From SHZI01 sp963802215 (GTDB lineage: Bacteria; Pseudomonadota; Gammaproteobacteria; Steroidobacterales; GCA-2729495): a DNA stretch of 64,000 nucleotides. Below are positions 7,964 to 15,508 of this stretch, in pieces. Numbering within the stretch: the first letter of the stretch is position 1; every line of letters starts with the position of its first letter. Location of the stretch: the NCBI GenBank assembly GCA_963802215.1, contig CAWDHQ010000001.1, forward strand, positions 372,001 to 436,000, read 5' to 3'. The notes under the pieces were generated by a model. The model had not been told where the DNA came from and did no database searches. It worked only from the letters and a program-made list of their open reading frames with translations. A program made the translations under genes and the position numbers.

Positions 7964-9082
7964 ATGTCCGGAATCCTGCGACGCTATATCCTCCGCGAGA
8001 CCCTCCAGACGTGGCTGGTCGTCACGGTCGTCCTGTTGCTCATCCTCGTGACCAACCAGTTCGCCGCGGTACTCGGGGATGCGGCGGCCAACAAGCTGCC
8101 CCGGGGGGCCATCCTGCAGGTGCTCGGCCTGACGACGGTCCAGTACCTGACCATCCTCATTCCCGTGGGCTTCTTCCTCGCGATCATGCTGGCCCTGGCG
8201 AGGCTGTACCACGACAGCGAGATGGCCGCGATGATGGCGTGTGGCATCGGACCGGCGCAGCTCTACCGGGCCGTCCTGACGTTGGGCGGGGTCCTGGCCG
8301 TCGTCGTCGCGGTCCTCGCACTGGTGGTCTCGCCGGCGGCGCTACGGCAGGTCGAGATCTTCGCCGCCCAGGCGAAGCGGGAGGCCAGCATCGGGCTGCT
8401 GGAGGCCGGGCGCTTCATCAGTTTCGCCAATGGCACGGCGGCGCTCTATGCCGAGGCACTGACCCCGGATCGCCACCTCCACCAGGTCTTCGTCCAGCGC
8501 CGCAACGGCAACCGGGTGGAAGTGATCGTTGCCGACGAGGCCTGGCAGGAAGACGCGGGTGATGGCGTCCGTGTCCTGATCTTTGCGCGGGGGCACCGGT
8601 ATGCCGGCGAACCCGGCGACGCCCGGTTCCGGATCGTCCAGTTCGCGGAGCACGGCATACCCTTCGAGCTTCCGGCGGCCGGGCCGGTAAAGCTGGACCC
8701 CGAGGCGCTCAGCACGACCGCATTGCTGTCCTCCGCGGACCCGGCAGACCGGGCCGAGCTGCACTGGCGGCTGGGCGTGCCGCTGACCCTGCTGGTGCTG
8801 GCCGTGGTTGCCGTGCCGCTGGCCCGCACGGAACCCCGGAAAGGCCGGTTCGCCGGCCTGGCATCGGCGGTCCTCGTCTACCTCATCTATGCCAACCTCC
8901 TCGCGGCCGGCCGGGGCTGGATCGAGCGGGGCCAGGTACCCGAGGCGGCGGGGCTCTGGTGGGTGCACGGGCTGTTCCTGGCGGCGGCCGGGGTCATGCT
9001 GGGCTACCAGCTGGGCCTGTGGCGCCAGTGGTTCCGGCGATCCCGTGGCCAGGCTGCCACGCAGGCGGGGGTGACTCCGTGA
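7964..9082 (+). CDS. lptF: LPS export permease subunit LptF
   Basis: A 372-residue inner-membrane protein of the LptF/LptG (YjgP/YjgQ) family, which with LptG and the LptB ATPase lifts lipopolysaccharide out of the inner membrane onto the periplasmic bridge. Three hydrophobic segments lie in the first about 120 residues and three in the last about 100, flanking a hydrophilic periplasmic beta-jellyroll region. The N-terminal ILRRYILRETLQTWL is typical. Start ATG 7964 follows a short gap after GGAGG at 7938-7942, which is rather distant. The stop overlaps the lptG GTG in the sequence GTGA. Confidence 0.94.
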   Translation: MSGILRRYILRETLQTWLVVTVVLLLILVTNQFAAVLGDAAANKLPRGAILQVLGLTTVQYLTILIPVGFFLAIMLALARLYHDSEMAAMMACGIGPAQLYRAVLTLGGVLAVVVAVLALVVSPAALRQVEIFAAQAKREASIGLLEAGRFISFANGTAALYAEALTPDRHLHQVFVQRRNGNRVEVIVADEAWQEDAGDGVRVLIFARGHRYAGEPGDARFRIVQFAEHGIPFELPAAGPVKLDPEALSTTALLSSADPADRAELHWRLGVPLTLLVLAVVAVPLARTEPRKGRFAGLASAVLVYLIYANLLAAGRGWIERGQVPEAAGLWWVHGLFLAAAGVMLGYQLGLWRQWFRRSRGQAATQAGVTP

Positions 9083-10146
9083 GGATCCTGCGCGGCTACC
9101 TCTTCAGGACGATCCTTGGCACCACCGGCCTCGTCCTTGCCGTACTGCTCAGTCTTGGCGCGTTCATCGAGTTCATGGGCCAGCTCGATGACATCGGCGT
9201 TGGCGAGTATGGGCTCCTGGACGCGCTGGGCTGGGTGGTGCTCCAGATGCCAACCATCGTCGCGCAGCTGCTGCCGGTCGCCGCGCTGCTGGGTGCGCTG
9301 CTGGGCCTGGGTTCCCTCGCGAGCCGCAGTGAACTGATCGTGCTCCGGGCCGCCGGGGTCTCGCCTCGCGGGCTGGCCCGGTCCGTGCTCGTGACGGGGA
9401 CGATCCTTGCCCTGGCGGGACTCGCGCTCAGCCTGTACCTGGCCCCGCCCCTCGAGCGCTATGCCCGCCAGCAGCGTGAGCTGGCCAAGTTCGGGCAGGC
9501 TGGAATCAGCGCCGGCGACGGCGCCTGGATACGCGACCGCAGGACCATTCTCAATGTGACTCCGCCGAGCAACGAGCACCCCGCGGGCAACGTCTACGTG
9601 TTCCGGGTCGGCGGCGACGGTGTGCTCGAAGCGATCGGCAGGGCTGACGCCGTGCGGGCCGAGCCGGACCGGCGCTGGTTCCTGCGCAACTACGCGGAGA
9701 GCCGGTTCACGCCGACGGCAATCCGCACGAGCGTGTCCGGGGAAGCGCTCGCGCTGGAGGGGGTCAATCCCGATCTGCTGGGCCTGACGGTGATCCGCGA
9801 GGAAACCATGACGGGTGCGGCCCTGTGGCGCTACGTGCAGTACCTGAAGCGCAGCGGGCTCGAGGCCCGCAATTATGAGGTCGCCTTCTGGAGTCGTATT
9901 GCGTCGGTCTTCGCGGTGCCGCTGATGTGCGTGCTCGCGGTGCCCTTCGTGCTGGGTCCGCTGCGGTCGGGCGGTTCCGGGGCGCGCATGGCCGCTGGCC
10001 TCGGCATCGGGCTTGCCTGGTTCCTGATCAGCCGGACGCTCTCGGACGGCGGCGAGGTGTGGAATCTCAACGCGATCGCCACCGCCTGGCTCCCCACCGT
10101 GCTGCTGGCAATTGCCACGGGCGTCGTGCTCGGCCGGACGCGCTGA
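9079..10146 (+). CDS. lptG: LPS export permease subunit LptG
   Basis: A 355-residue partner of LptF with the same arrangement: N-terminal amphipathic start (RILRGYLFRTILG), three TM segments, periplasmic domain and three C-terminal TM segments. The GTG at 9079 shares bases with the lptF TGA (4-bp overlap), so translation is coupled. The in-frame upstream extension to 8959 lies wholly inside lptF and gives no LptG-like sequence, so it was rejected. The gene meets the convergent RDD gene with a 5-bp gap and no terminator between them. Confidence 0.94.
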   Translation: MRILRGYLFRTILGTTGLVLAVLLSLGAFIEFMGQLDDIGVGEYGLLDALGWVVLQMPTIVAQLLPVAALLGALLGLGSLASRSELIVLRAAGVSPRGLARSVLVTGTILALAGLALSLYLAPPLERYARQQRELAKFGQAGISAGDGAWIRDRRTILNVTPPSNEHPAGNVYVFRVGGDGVLEAIGRADAVRAEPDRRWFLRNYAESRFTPTAIRTSVSGEALALEGVNPDLLGLTVIREETMTGAALWRYVQYLKRSGLEARNYEVAFWSRIASVFAVPLMCVLAVPFVLGPLRSGGSGARMAAGLGIGLAWFLISRTLSDGGEVWNLNAIATAWLPTVLLAIATGVVLGRTR

Positions 10147-10151
10147 CCGGA

Positions 10152-10610
10152 TCAATTCCGGGACTTTGGCACCACCACCACCCGGGTGCCCGCGATCCGG
10201 TCGTGCCAGGTGAGCTCGTCCCGGTCGATCCACAGCCACAGCAGGCCGAGCCCGCCAGTGACGACAGAGAGCATTCCGCCCAGGAACCGCAGCATGCCGG
10301 TCCGGGCATCCAGGGGCTCGCCCGACTCCCGTTCGACACGGAGGCGCCAGGCACGCATGCCGAGCGTCTGGCCCCCGCGGAGCCAGGAGGTGATGAAGAA
10401 GAGCGCCGCGATGACGAGGAGCAGCAGCTGGTAAGCGGGTTGGCCCGCAGGCACGGGCTGTCCGCCCCGGACAGCGACGATGACCAGCGTGGCAGCCATC
10501 CACAGGGCGCCCAGCAAGAGAGCGTCGTAGCAGCCGGCGGCCAGGCGGCGCAGTACCCCGGCTGTGGTCGCGTGGTAGCTGGTGGCAGACTGGTGCGACG
10601 GAGAGGGCAT
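10152..10610 (-). CDS. RDD-family membrane protein
   Basis: A 152-residue integral membrane protein. RDD proteins carry conserved Arg and Asp residues in TM helices; here GVLRRLAAGCYDALLLG (about residues 18-34) and the later LTWHDRIAGTRVVV motif are typical, with about three hydrophobic segments between. ATG 10610 was preferred to an in-frame TTG at 10622, which nearly touches the tRNA-Glu 3' end. The function of RDD proteins is mostly unknown; ion transport has been proposed for some. The gene commonly sits next to lptG in related bacteria. It lies downstream of tRNA-Glu on the same strand and could be read from the tRNA promoter. Confidence 0.85.
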   Translation of the reverse strand: MPSPSHQSATSYHATTAGVLRRLAAGCYDALLLGALWMAATLVIVAVRGGQPVPAGQPAYQLLLLVIAALFFITSWLRGGQTLGMRAWRLRVERESGEPLDARTGMLRFLGGMLSVVTGGLGLLWLWIDRDELTWHDRIAGTRVVVVPKSRN

Positions 10611-10625
10611 GGTGGACGGCAAGGT

Positions 10626-10700
10626 TGGCGCTCCCTGCGGGAATTGAACCCGCGTTTCAGCCTTGAGAGGGCCGCGTCCTAACCCCTAGACGAAGGGAGC
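10626..10700 (-). tRNA. tRNA-Glu (anticodon CTC)
   Basis: The reverse strand folds as a full cloverleaf of 75 nt including an encoded CCA. The acceptor stem is GCTCCCT/AGGGAGC, the anticodon stem-loop CGGCC-CTCTCAA-GGCTG gives anticodon CTC, and the T arm is GCGGG-TTCAATT-CCCGC. The D-arm begins TCGTCTAGGGG, as in tRNA-Glu of enteric bacteria. This is the CTC isoacceptor reading GAG. Confidence 0.97.
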
Positions 10701-10708
10701 TTCTGGTC

Positions 10709-10736
10709 ACTGTGCCGCCGTGGCGGGGCTGCTATG
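10709..10736. repeat. 28-bp direct repeat, left copy
   Basis: A 28-bp element, ACTGTGCCGCC-GT-GGCGGGGCTGCTATG, matches the copy at 12927-12954 in 26 of 28 positions and in the same orientation. The only two differences fall in the central dinucleotide between the CCGCC and GGCGG arms, so the inverted repeat is intact in both. The left copy lies just upstream of tRNA-Glu and overlaps its probable -10. The two copies bracket the propeller/dockerin gene. Confidence 0.85.
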
Positions 10737-10761
10737 TAGCACTTGCCCGGCGGGTATTCAA
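10733..10761 (-). promoter_or_regulatory. predicted tRNA-Glu promoter
   Basis: On the reverse strand TTGAAT (10761-10756) and TACATA (10738-10733) are separated by 17 bp and followed by a very GC-rich discriminator, as in stable-RNA promoters. Transcription would begin near 10725, leaving a leader of about 25 nt before the tRNA 5' end. The -10 hexamer is a weak match. Confidence 0.5.
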
Positions 10762-10832
10762 CGAGTTAGCAGAAAATTCTACCAAGTCCCGGGCCTGAAC
10801 TCCACGCCGGGCCAGCGCGCTGCCGGCGCAGC

Positions 10833-10865
10833 GCCAGAAACAAGAAACCCGCCTTGCAGCGGGTT
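10833..10865 (-). terminator. rho-independent terminator of the propeller/dockerin gene
   Basis: Reading leftward, AACCCGC (10865-10859) and GCGGGTT (10852-10846) form a perfect 7-bp stem around a 6-nt loop, followed by the T-rich run TCTTGTTTC. It lies 38 bp after the stop of the 601-residue protein gene and separates it from tRNA-Glu on the same strand. It is one of very few classical terminators in the window. Confidence 0.8.
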
Positions 10866-10902
10866 CCCTGGCGCAGTCAGTGCAATTGACCCGGATCAGT
10901 CC

Positions 10903-12708
10903 CTACGGCCCCGGTGGCAAGGCGATCAGTTGCCGAAACAACGCGGTGTCCTGGGCGTTCACGGCGCCGTTGCAGTTCAGATCGGCCTTGTTGTAGGTCG
11001 GGCCGACGCTGGGCTGGCTGAGTTGCTGCCGGTACAGCCCGCTGTCCTGAGCATTCACGAAACCGTTGTTGTTCATGTCGCCGTCACAGCGGTTCCCGAA
11101 GCCATCGCCGTCCGAGTCGCACTGGACCGGGTTTGCGACCAGCTTGCAGTTGTCGGTGAGGTTGTCTACGCCGTCGCTGTCGCTATCCAGGTCCGCGGGC
11201 CACTGCCAGACGGCCGAATGGGTGTCCCCCGGCAGGTCCGTGAGCCGGACCTGCCCAGAACCGTCGGCGTTCATGACGTAGATCTCGGACTTTTTGAAGG
11301 AGAGGGCGGGATCGTCCCGGTCGCTCTGGAACGCAATCCGGGTGCCATCGGGCGACCAGGAAGGTTGATCCTCTCTGGCGCCGCTGTTGCTGAGCTGGAT
11401 CTGGTTCGAGCCGTCGGCGTTCATGACATGGACCCTGTTGGCACCGTCGCCCTGGAATCCGGTCTCCTTGGCGTACGCGATCCGCGTGCCGTCGGGTGAC
11501 CAGTCCGGGTTGAAGGACCCCACCGAATTGGTGAGCTTGGTGCGGCCGGACCCGTCGGGTTTTACCGTGTAAATATTGAAGGCCCCGTCACTGGAGCTCA
11601 CGAACGCGATCTTGGTGCCATCGGGCGACCAGTCAGGACTTATGTCAGACACGTTGGTGATCTGGGTCTGGTTCGAGCCATTGGCATCCATCTTGTAGAT
11701 GTTCGGGTTGCCATTGCGAAAGGTCGTAAACGCGATCTGGTTGCCACCGGGCGACCACGTGGGTTGCTGGTTTCCGCCACTGAAGGTGAGCTGGGTCGGG
11801 CTCGTGCCGTCAGCGTTCATGACCCAGATATCCAGACTCGGGCCGCCGCGCCTGCTGGCGAATGCGATGCGGGTGCCGTCCAGCGACCAGGTGGGATCCT
11901 GGTCCAGTATCGGATCAAGGGTCCTGGTCAGGGGTCGCTGGGCCTTGCCGCTGCCATTCATGGAATAGATATCATCGTTGCTGACGAATGCGATCTTCTC
12001 CACCGGGGGGCCACCGCCGAGCACATCGCCGTCGGCGACGGCCCAGACGTAGTACTCGTTTGCATCCCCGACGCTGAATGGGATCTGGTAGCCAACATTG
12101 ATCCGGAATTGCGTAAAAAATGTAAACACGGTTTGCCCAATGATCTCGTCATATGTCCCATCGGTCAGGTAACTGGGAGGATCGATCAGTTGCTCGAGAA
12201 GGGGGAATGGTCCCGTGTTGACAAGGCAGGCGCGCGGGAAAGCCAACGGGCAGCCGACGTTGGTGCCATCGGTCAGGTACTGGGATGTGTTGCCCAGAGT
12301 CACGTACCACAGGTGGGCGAGCTCACTGTATTCGCTGCCAGCGGCAGTCCGCACGTTGGATCCGCAGTCGCCTCCGTCGTAAAACGAACCGTCGCAGCCC
12401 CCGTAGACTCCCGAGTCCGGCCAATGGGGCAACCGCCACGTGTTCGTCCCGAGGTAGTTGGCCGCATTCACGGCTGCGATCCACGCGGAGGCCTGTTGCG
12501 GAGTCATGGCGTTGTAGGGGGGCTGAAGGCCAGGTATGCCAAAGTTGTCAAAGGCGGCGAGGCTCGGCTGGCTCCAGGTGATGTCGAGGACGGTGTCGTA
12601 GAAGCCACCGGTACGACTCTGCAATTCGGCCTGCGCCGGCATCGCGAGCGTGCAAGCCATTGCGATGCCCGCCATGCCGGCGACGTTACGTCCATAAGTG
12701 CTTTTCAT
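10903..12708 (-). CDS. secreted TolB-like beta-propeller protein with DUF1566-like N-terminus and dockerin-like C-terminus
   Basis: A 601-residue exported protein of unknown substrate. Residues 1-27 form a signal peptide ending AMPAQA. About residues 28-205 resemble the DUF1566/Lcl type (GGFYDTVLDITW, later TNTWRLP). About 210-500 carry at least five PD40/WD40-like TolB propeller blades with repeated WSPDGT-x-IAF and YxMNADGS motifs. A short Asp-rich calcium-binding stretch follows (DLDSDSDGVDNLTDNC, DSDGDGFGNRCDGD), then two dockerin-like F-hand repeats, DMNNNGFVNAQDSGLY and DLNCNGAVNAQDTALF. No PEP-CTERM or LPXTG anchor follows. ATG 12708 has GGGGGA upstream; the longer frame to 12894 lacks a signal peptide. 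It has its own terminator and is flanked by a 28-bp direct repeat. The fold is clear; the role is not. Confidence 0.88.
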   Translation of the reverse strand: MKSTYGRNVAGMAGIAMACTLAMPAQAELQSRTGGFYDTVLDITWSQPSLAAFDNFGIPGLQPPYNAMTPQQASAWIAAVNAANYLGTNTWRLPHWPDSGVYGGCDGSFYDGGDCGSNVRTAAGSEYSELAHLWYVTLGNTSQYLTDGTNVGCPLAFPRACLVNTGPFPLLEQLIDPPSYLTDGTYDEIIGQTVFTFFTQFRINVGYQIPFSVGDANEYYVWAVADGDVLGGGPPVEKIAFVSNDDIYSMNGSGKAQRPLTRTLDPILDQDPTWSLDGTRIAFASRRGGPSLDIWVMNADGTSPTQLTFSGGNQQPTWSPGGNQIAFTTFRNGNPNIYKMDANGSNQTQITNVSDISPDWSPDGTKIAFVSSSDGAFNIYTVKPDGSGRTKLTNSVGSFNPDWSPDGTRIAYAKETGFQGDGANRVHVMNADGSNQIQLSNSGAREDQPSWSPDGTRIAFQSDRDDPALSFKKSEIYVMNADGSGQVRLTDLPGDTHSAVWQWPADLDSDSDGVDNLTDNCKLVANPVQCDSDGDGFGNRCDGDMNNNGFVNAQDSGLYRQQLSQPSVGPTYNKADLNCNGAVNAQDTALFRQLIALPPGP

Positions 12709-12830
12709 TCTGATCCCCCGACGGTCTGCTGAGCCATTGGGATTGGCGGCGGCCCGATGATGGGCATGGAATGCCGCGCCTGTGCTTCGCGGATGGTTCG
12801 AGTATGCCCCAGGTGTAGTGCGGGGGGCGT

Positions 12831-12844
12831 CACCCGTTTGGGTG
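12831..12844. promoter_or_regulatory. small inverted repeat in the 12709-12991 intergenic region
   Basis: CACCC-GTTT-GGGTG is a perfect 5-bp inverted repeat about 120 bp upstream of the propeller gene. The 283-bp gap between that gene and pcnB holds only this element, a G-rich run, and the right copy of the 28-bp repeat (12927-12954); I see no gene in it. The open frame reading through it leftward lacks coding features. Confidence 0.25.
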
Positions 12845-12926
12845 AGGGGGCGGCCGTTCGGGACGTCTGGGGTCGCTGGTGGAGCGGCAATCACAAGCTT
12901 TCTGCCGGGTGAAGCGAGCTGAAGTG

Positions 12927-12954
12927 ACTGTGCCGCCCCGGCGGGGCTGCTATG
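12927..12954. repeat. 28-bp direct repeat, right copy
   Basis: Second copy of the element at 10709-10736 (26 of 28 positions identical, differing only in the two central bases, CC here and GT there). In this copy the end reads TGCTATGCT, an extended -10-like sequence at 12949-12957, about 35 bp upstream of the pcnB start, so the copy probably includes the pcnB promoter. No good -35 is seen. Confidence 0.85.
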
Positions 12955-12991
12955 CTAGGCGCCGTTTTCGTTGGCTCAAGCCGGAGCTGTT

Positions 12992-14338
12992 TTGACCCAT
13001 CCCATTCCGTCCCATCCGGAGGCGACTGCGGATTCACCCCGCATCATCCCCCGATCCGACCACCGCATCTCCCGAGCGAACATCTCCCGCAACGCCCTGA
13101 AGGTCCTTTACCGGCTCAAGGACGGCGGGTATCAGGCGTTCATCGTGGGCGGCGGGGTGCGGGACCTGCTGCTCGATCGCCAGCCCAAGGACTTCGACAT
13201 TGCCACGGACGCCAGTCCGGAGCAGGTCCGGGCGCTGTTCGGCAACGCGCGGCTGATTGGCCGCCGGTTCCGCCTCGTGCACGTCAGGTTCCGGGACGAG
13301 ATCGTCGAGGTGGCGACCTTCCGGGGCCTGGGCAACGAGGACCTGGAGAGCGAGGACCGGCAGATCCTCGACGACGCCGGCCGGATCATCAAGGACAACT
13401 CCTTCGGCTCCATCGAGGAGGACGCCTGGCGCCGCGACTTCACGGTCAACGCCCTCTATTACAACATCGCCGATTTCTCGATCTGGGACTTCGTGGACGG
13501 CATGCGCGACATCGAGGCCCGCACGATCCGCCTGATCGGTGACCCCGAAACGCGCTACCGGGAGGACCCCGTGCGGATGATCCGCGCGGTGCGCCTCGCC
13601 GCGAAACTGAACCTGCAGATCCACCCCGAGGCGGCGGAGCCCATGGCGCGCCTCGGCAGGCTCATCGACAGCGTGCCTGCCGCCCGCCTGTTCGACGAGT
13701 TCCTCAAGGTCTTCGAGACGGGCCACGCGCTGGAAAGCTACCGGCGCCTGCGGGAACACGGGCTCTTCGAGCACCTGTTCCCGGCAACCGCCGAGTGGCT
13801 GGCGGCTGACGATTCCCGGGGCGACGCGGGGGGGCGCCGCAACCGCTTCATCGAGCGGGCGCTCGCCAACACGGACCAGCGCATCGCCGAGGGCCTGCCG
13901 GTGACGCCCATGTTCCTTTTTGGCGTGTTCCTCTGGGGCCCCGTCCAGGAGCGGGCCACCGCCCTGCGGCGCACGGGTGAGCTCTCGGAGGTGCAGGCGC
14001 TGATCGATGCCGGGATCGAGATCACGGAACAGCAGATTGCGCGCATCACGTTGCCCCGGCGCTTCTCGGTGCCCATGCGGGAGATGTTCCAGTTGCAGCC
14101 ACGCTTCAACCGGCGGCAGGGTCGTCGCGCGTCCGTGCTGCTGGAGCACCGGCGCTTTCGCGCCGCCTATGACCTCCTCGTGCTCCGCGAGGAACTGGGC
14201 GACGTGCCGGCAGAACTGGCCGATTGGTGGACGCGGATCCAGACCCTGCCGCCCGACGAGCAGCGCCGCGAGTTCCATGGCGGTCGCGGCGGTGGCCGCG
14301 ATCCGCAGCGGTCACGGTCCGCCGAACAGTCCGCCTGA
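12992..14338 (+). CDS. pcnB: poly(A) polymerase I (PcnB)
   Basis: Adds 3' poly(A) tails to RNAs, promoting their decay. The nucleotidyltransferase head is clear: FIVGGGVRDLLLDRQPKDFDIATDA with the metal-binding DFD, then RLIGRRFRLVHV and EDAWRRDFTVNALYYN, followed by the RNA-binding domain and an Arg-rich tail. No ATG or GTG lies before the conserved RIIPRSDHRISR region; candidates are TTG at 12971 and TTG at 12992. The latter has GGAG five bases upstream and was chosen (448 residues). First gene of the pcnB-folK-deoxynucleoside kinase-panB-panC operon; folK starts 12 bp after its stop. Confidence 0.94.
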   Translation: MTHPIPSHPEATADSPRIIPRSDHRISRANISRNALKVLYRLKDGGYQAFIVGGGVRDLLLDRQPKDFDIATDASPEQVRALFGNARLIGRRFRLVHVRFRDEIVEVATFRGLGNEDLESEDRQILDDAGRIIKDNSFGSIEEDAWRRDFTVNALYYNIADFSIWDFVDGMRDIEARTIRLIGDPETRYREDPVRMIRAVRLAAKLNLQIHPEAAEPMARLGRLIDSVPAARLFDEFLKVFETGHALESYRRLREHGLFEHLFPATAEWLAADDSRGDAGGRRNRFIERALANTDQRIAEGLPVTPMFLFGVFLWGPVQERATALRRTGELSEVQALIDAGIEITEQQIARITLPRRFSVPMREMFQLQPRFNRRQGRRASVLLEHRRFRAAYDLLVLREELGDVPAELADWWTRIQTLPPDEQRREFHGGRGGGRDPQRSRSAEQSA

Positions 14339-14349
14339 GGCCGGCGGCG

Positions 14350-14895
14350 ATGCCGGCCCCCGCCTGGATACCCGCCTACGTGGGCGTGGGCAGCAACCTG
14401 GACGATCCCGGGGCGCAGGTCCGGTCCGCGCTCGAGGCGCTGGGCCGGATTCCGGAAACCCGCTGCATCGTCTGGTCGTCGGCCTGGCGCAACCCCGCCC
14501 TCGGGCCGCAACCGCAGCCCGATTTCGTCAATGCGGTGGCCGGACTGCTCACACGGCTGCCGCCGGACCTGTTGCTGGACGAGTTGCTGGCCATCGAGCG
14601 CCGGCAGGGCAGGGATCGCAGTGCCGGTGTGCGGTGGGGGCCCCGTCGGATCGATCTGGACCTGCTCGTGCATGGCGCCACCGTGACGGACACCGAGGCC
14701 CTGGTGTTGCCGCATCCGGGCATCGCGGCGCGAAATTTTGTATTGTTCCCGCTGCTGGAGATCGCGCCGGGCTTGCTCGTGCCGGGACTGGGACCGGTGT
14801 GGCGGCTCGCTGCAGCCCTGAACCAAGAAGAACAACAGGCTGACACCAATAACGCATGGGCAATTCCCGTTACATCGCCATCGAAGGCCCCATAG
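14350..14895 (+). CDS. folK: HPPK: 2-amino-4-hydroxy-6-hydroxymethyldihydropteridine pyrophosphokinase
   Basis: Transfers pyrophosphate from ATP to 6-hydroxymethyl-7,8-dihydropterin in folate synthesis. 181 residues. Motifs: YVGVGSNLDDP near the N-terminus, NAVAGLLTRLPPDLLLDELLAIE, and the signature RWGPRRIDLDLLVHG followed by LPHPGIAARNFVLFPLLEI. ATG 14350 was chosen; the frame upstream overlaps pcnB without homology. The last 40 bp overlap the following kinase gene in another frame, an unusually long overlap that suggests translational coupling; the C-terminal about 15 residues are thus constrained by the next gene. Confidence 0.94.
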   Translation: MPAPAWIPAYVGVGSNLDDPGAQVRSALEALGRIPETRCIVWSSAWRNPALGPQPQPDFVNAVAGLLTRLPPDLLLDELLAIERRQGRDRSAGVRWGPRRIDLDLLVHGATVTDTEALVLPHPGIAARNFVLFPLLEIAPGLLVPGLGPVWRLAAALNQEEQQADTNNAWAIPVTSPSKAP

Positions 14896-15503
14896 GGGTC
14901 GGCAAGACCAGCCTTGCCCGCCGGCTGGCAGATTCGCTGGATGGCGAACTGCTGCTGGAGCAGCCGGAGGCCAATCCGTTCCTCGAGAGGTTCTACCGGG
15001 ACCCGCGGGGCGCGTCGCTGCCGACGCAGCTCTTCTTCCTCTTCCAGCGTGTCCAGCAGATCGAGCAGCTGCGGCAGACCGACATCTTTGCCGAAACCCG
15101 CATTTCGGATTTCCTGATCAACAAGGACCGCCTGTTTGCCGAGATCAACCTGGACCGGGCGGAGCTCGACCTGTACGACAAGGTGGCCGAGTCCCTGGCC
15201 TTCGAGGCGCCCGCCCCGGACCTGGTCGTGTACCTCCAGGCGCCCGTCGACACCCTCCTGTTCCGGATCGCGCGGCGGGGCATCGAGTTCGAGCAGCGCA
15301 TCGGGCGCCGCTACCTGGAGCGGCTGGCCGAGGCCTACGCGCGGTACTTTCATGACTATGACGCCGCGCCGCTTCTCATCGTCAATGCGGCCGTGATCGA
15401 CCCGGTCCATAATGACGCCCACTTTGGCCTGCTGCTCGAGCAGATCGGACGGATCCGCAGCGGCCGGCATTTCTTCAATCCGCTGACGTCGGCGTTCGCG
15501 TAG
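14856..15503 (+). CDS. deoxynucleoside kinase (dAdo/dCyd/dGuo kinase family)
   Basis: A 215-residue P-loop kinase that phosphorylates deoxynucleosides for salvage. Walker A is GPIGVGKTS at about residues 11-19. The family motifs ETRISDFLINKDRLFAEINL and the arginine-rich lid region RRGIEFEQRIGRRYLERLAEAY are present. Bacterial members of this family act on deoxyadenosine, deoxyguanosine or deoxycytidine; the preferred substrate cannot be read from sequence alone. It starts 40 bp inside folK and ends 5 bp before panB. Its presence between folK and panB recurs in related gammaproteobacteria. Confidence 0.88.
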   Translation: MGNSRYIAIEGPIGVGKTSLARRLADSLDGELLLEQPEANPFLERFYRDPRGASLPTQLFFLFQRVQQIEQLRQTDIFAETRISDFLINKDRLFAEINLDRAELDLYDKVAESLAFEAPAPDLVVYLQAPVDTLLFRIARRGIEFEQRIGRRYLERLAEAYARYFHDYDAAPLLIVNAAVIDPVHNDAHFGLLLEQIGRIRSGRHFFNPLTSAFA

Positions 15504-15508
15504 GCACC

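Noticed and set aside
10626..12954. Genomic island attached to tRNA-Glu
   Set aside because: The repeat is on the 5' side of the tRNA, not in its 3' end, and there is no integrase. A site-specific island is therefore not supported; only a repeat-flanked gene is.
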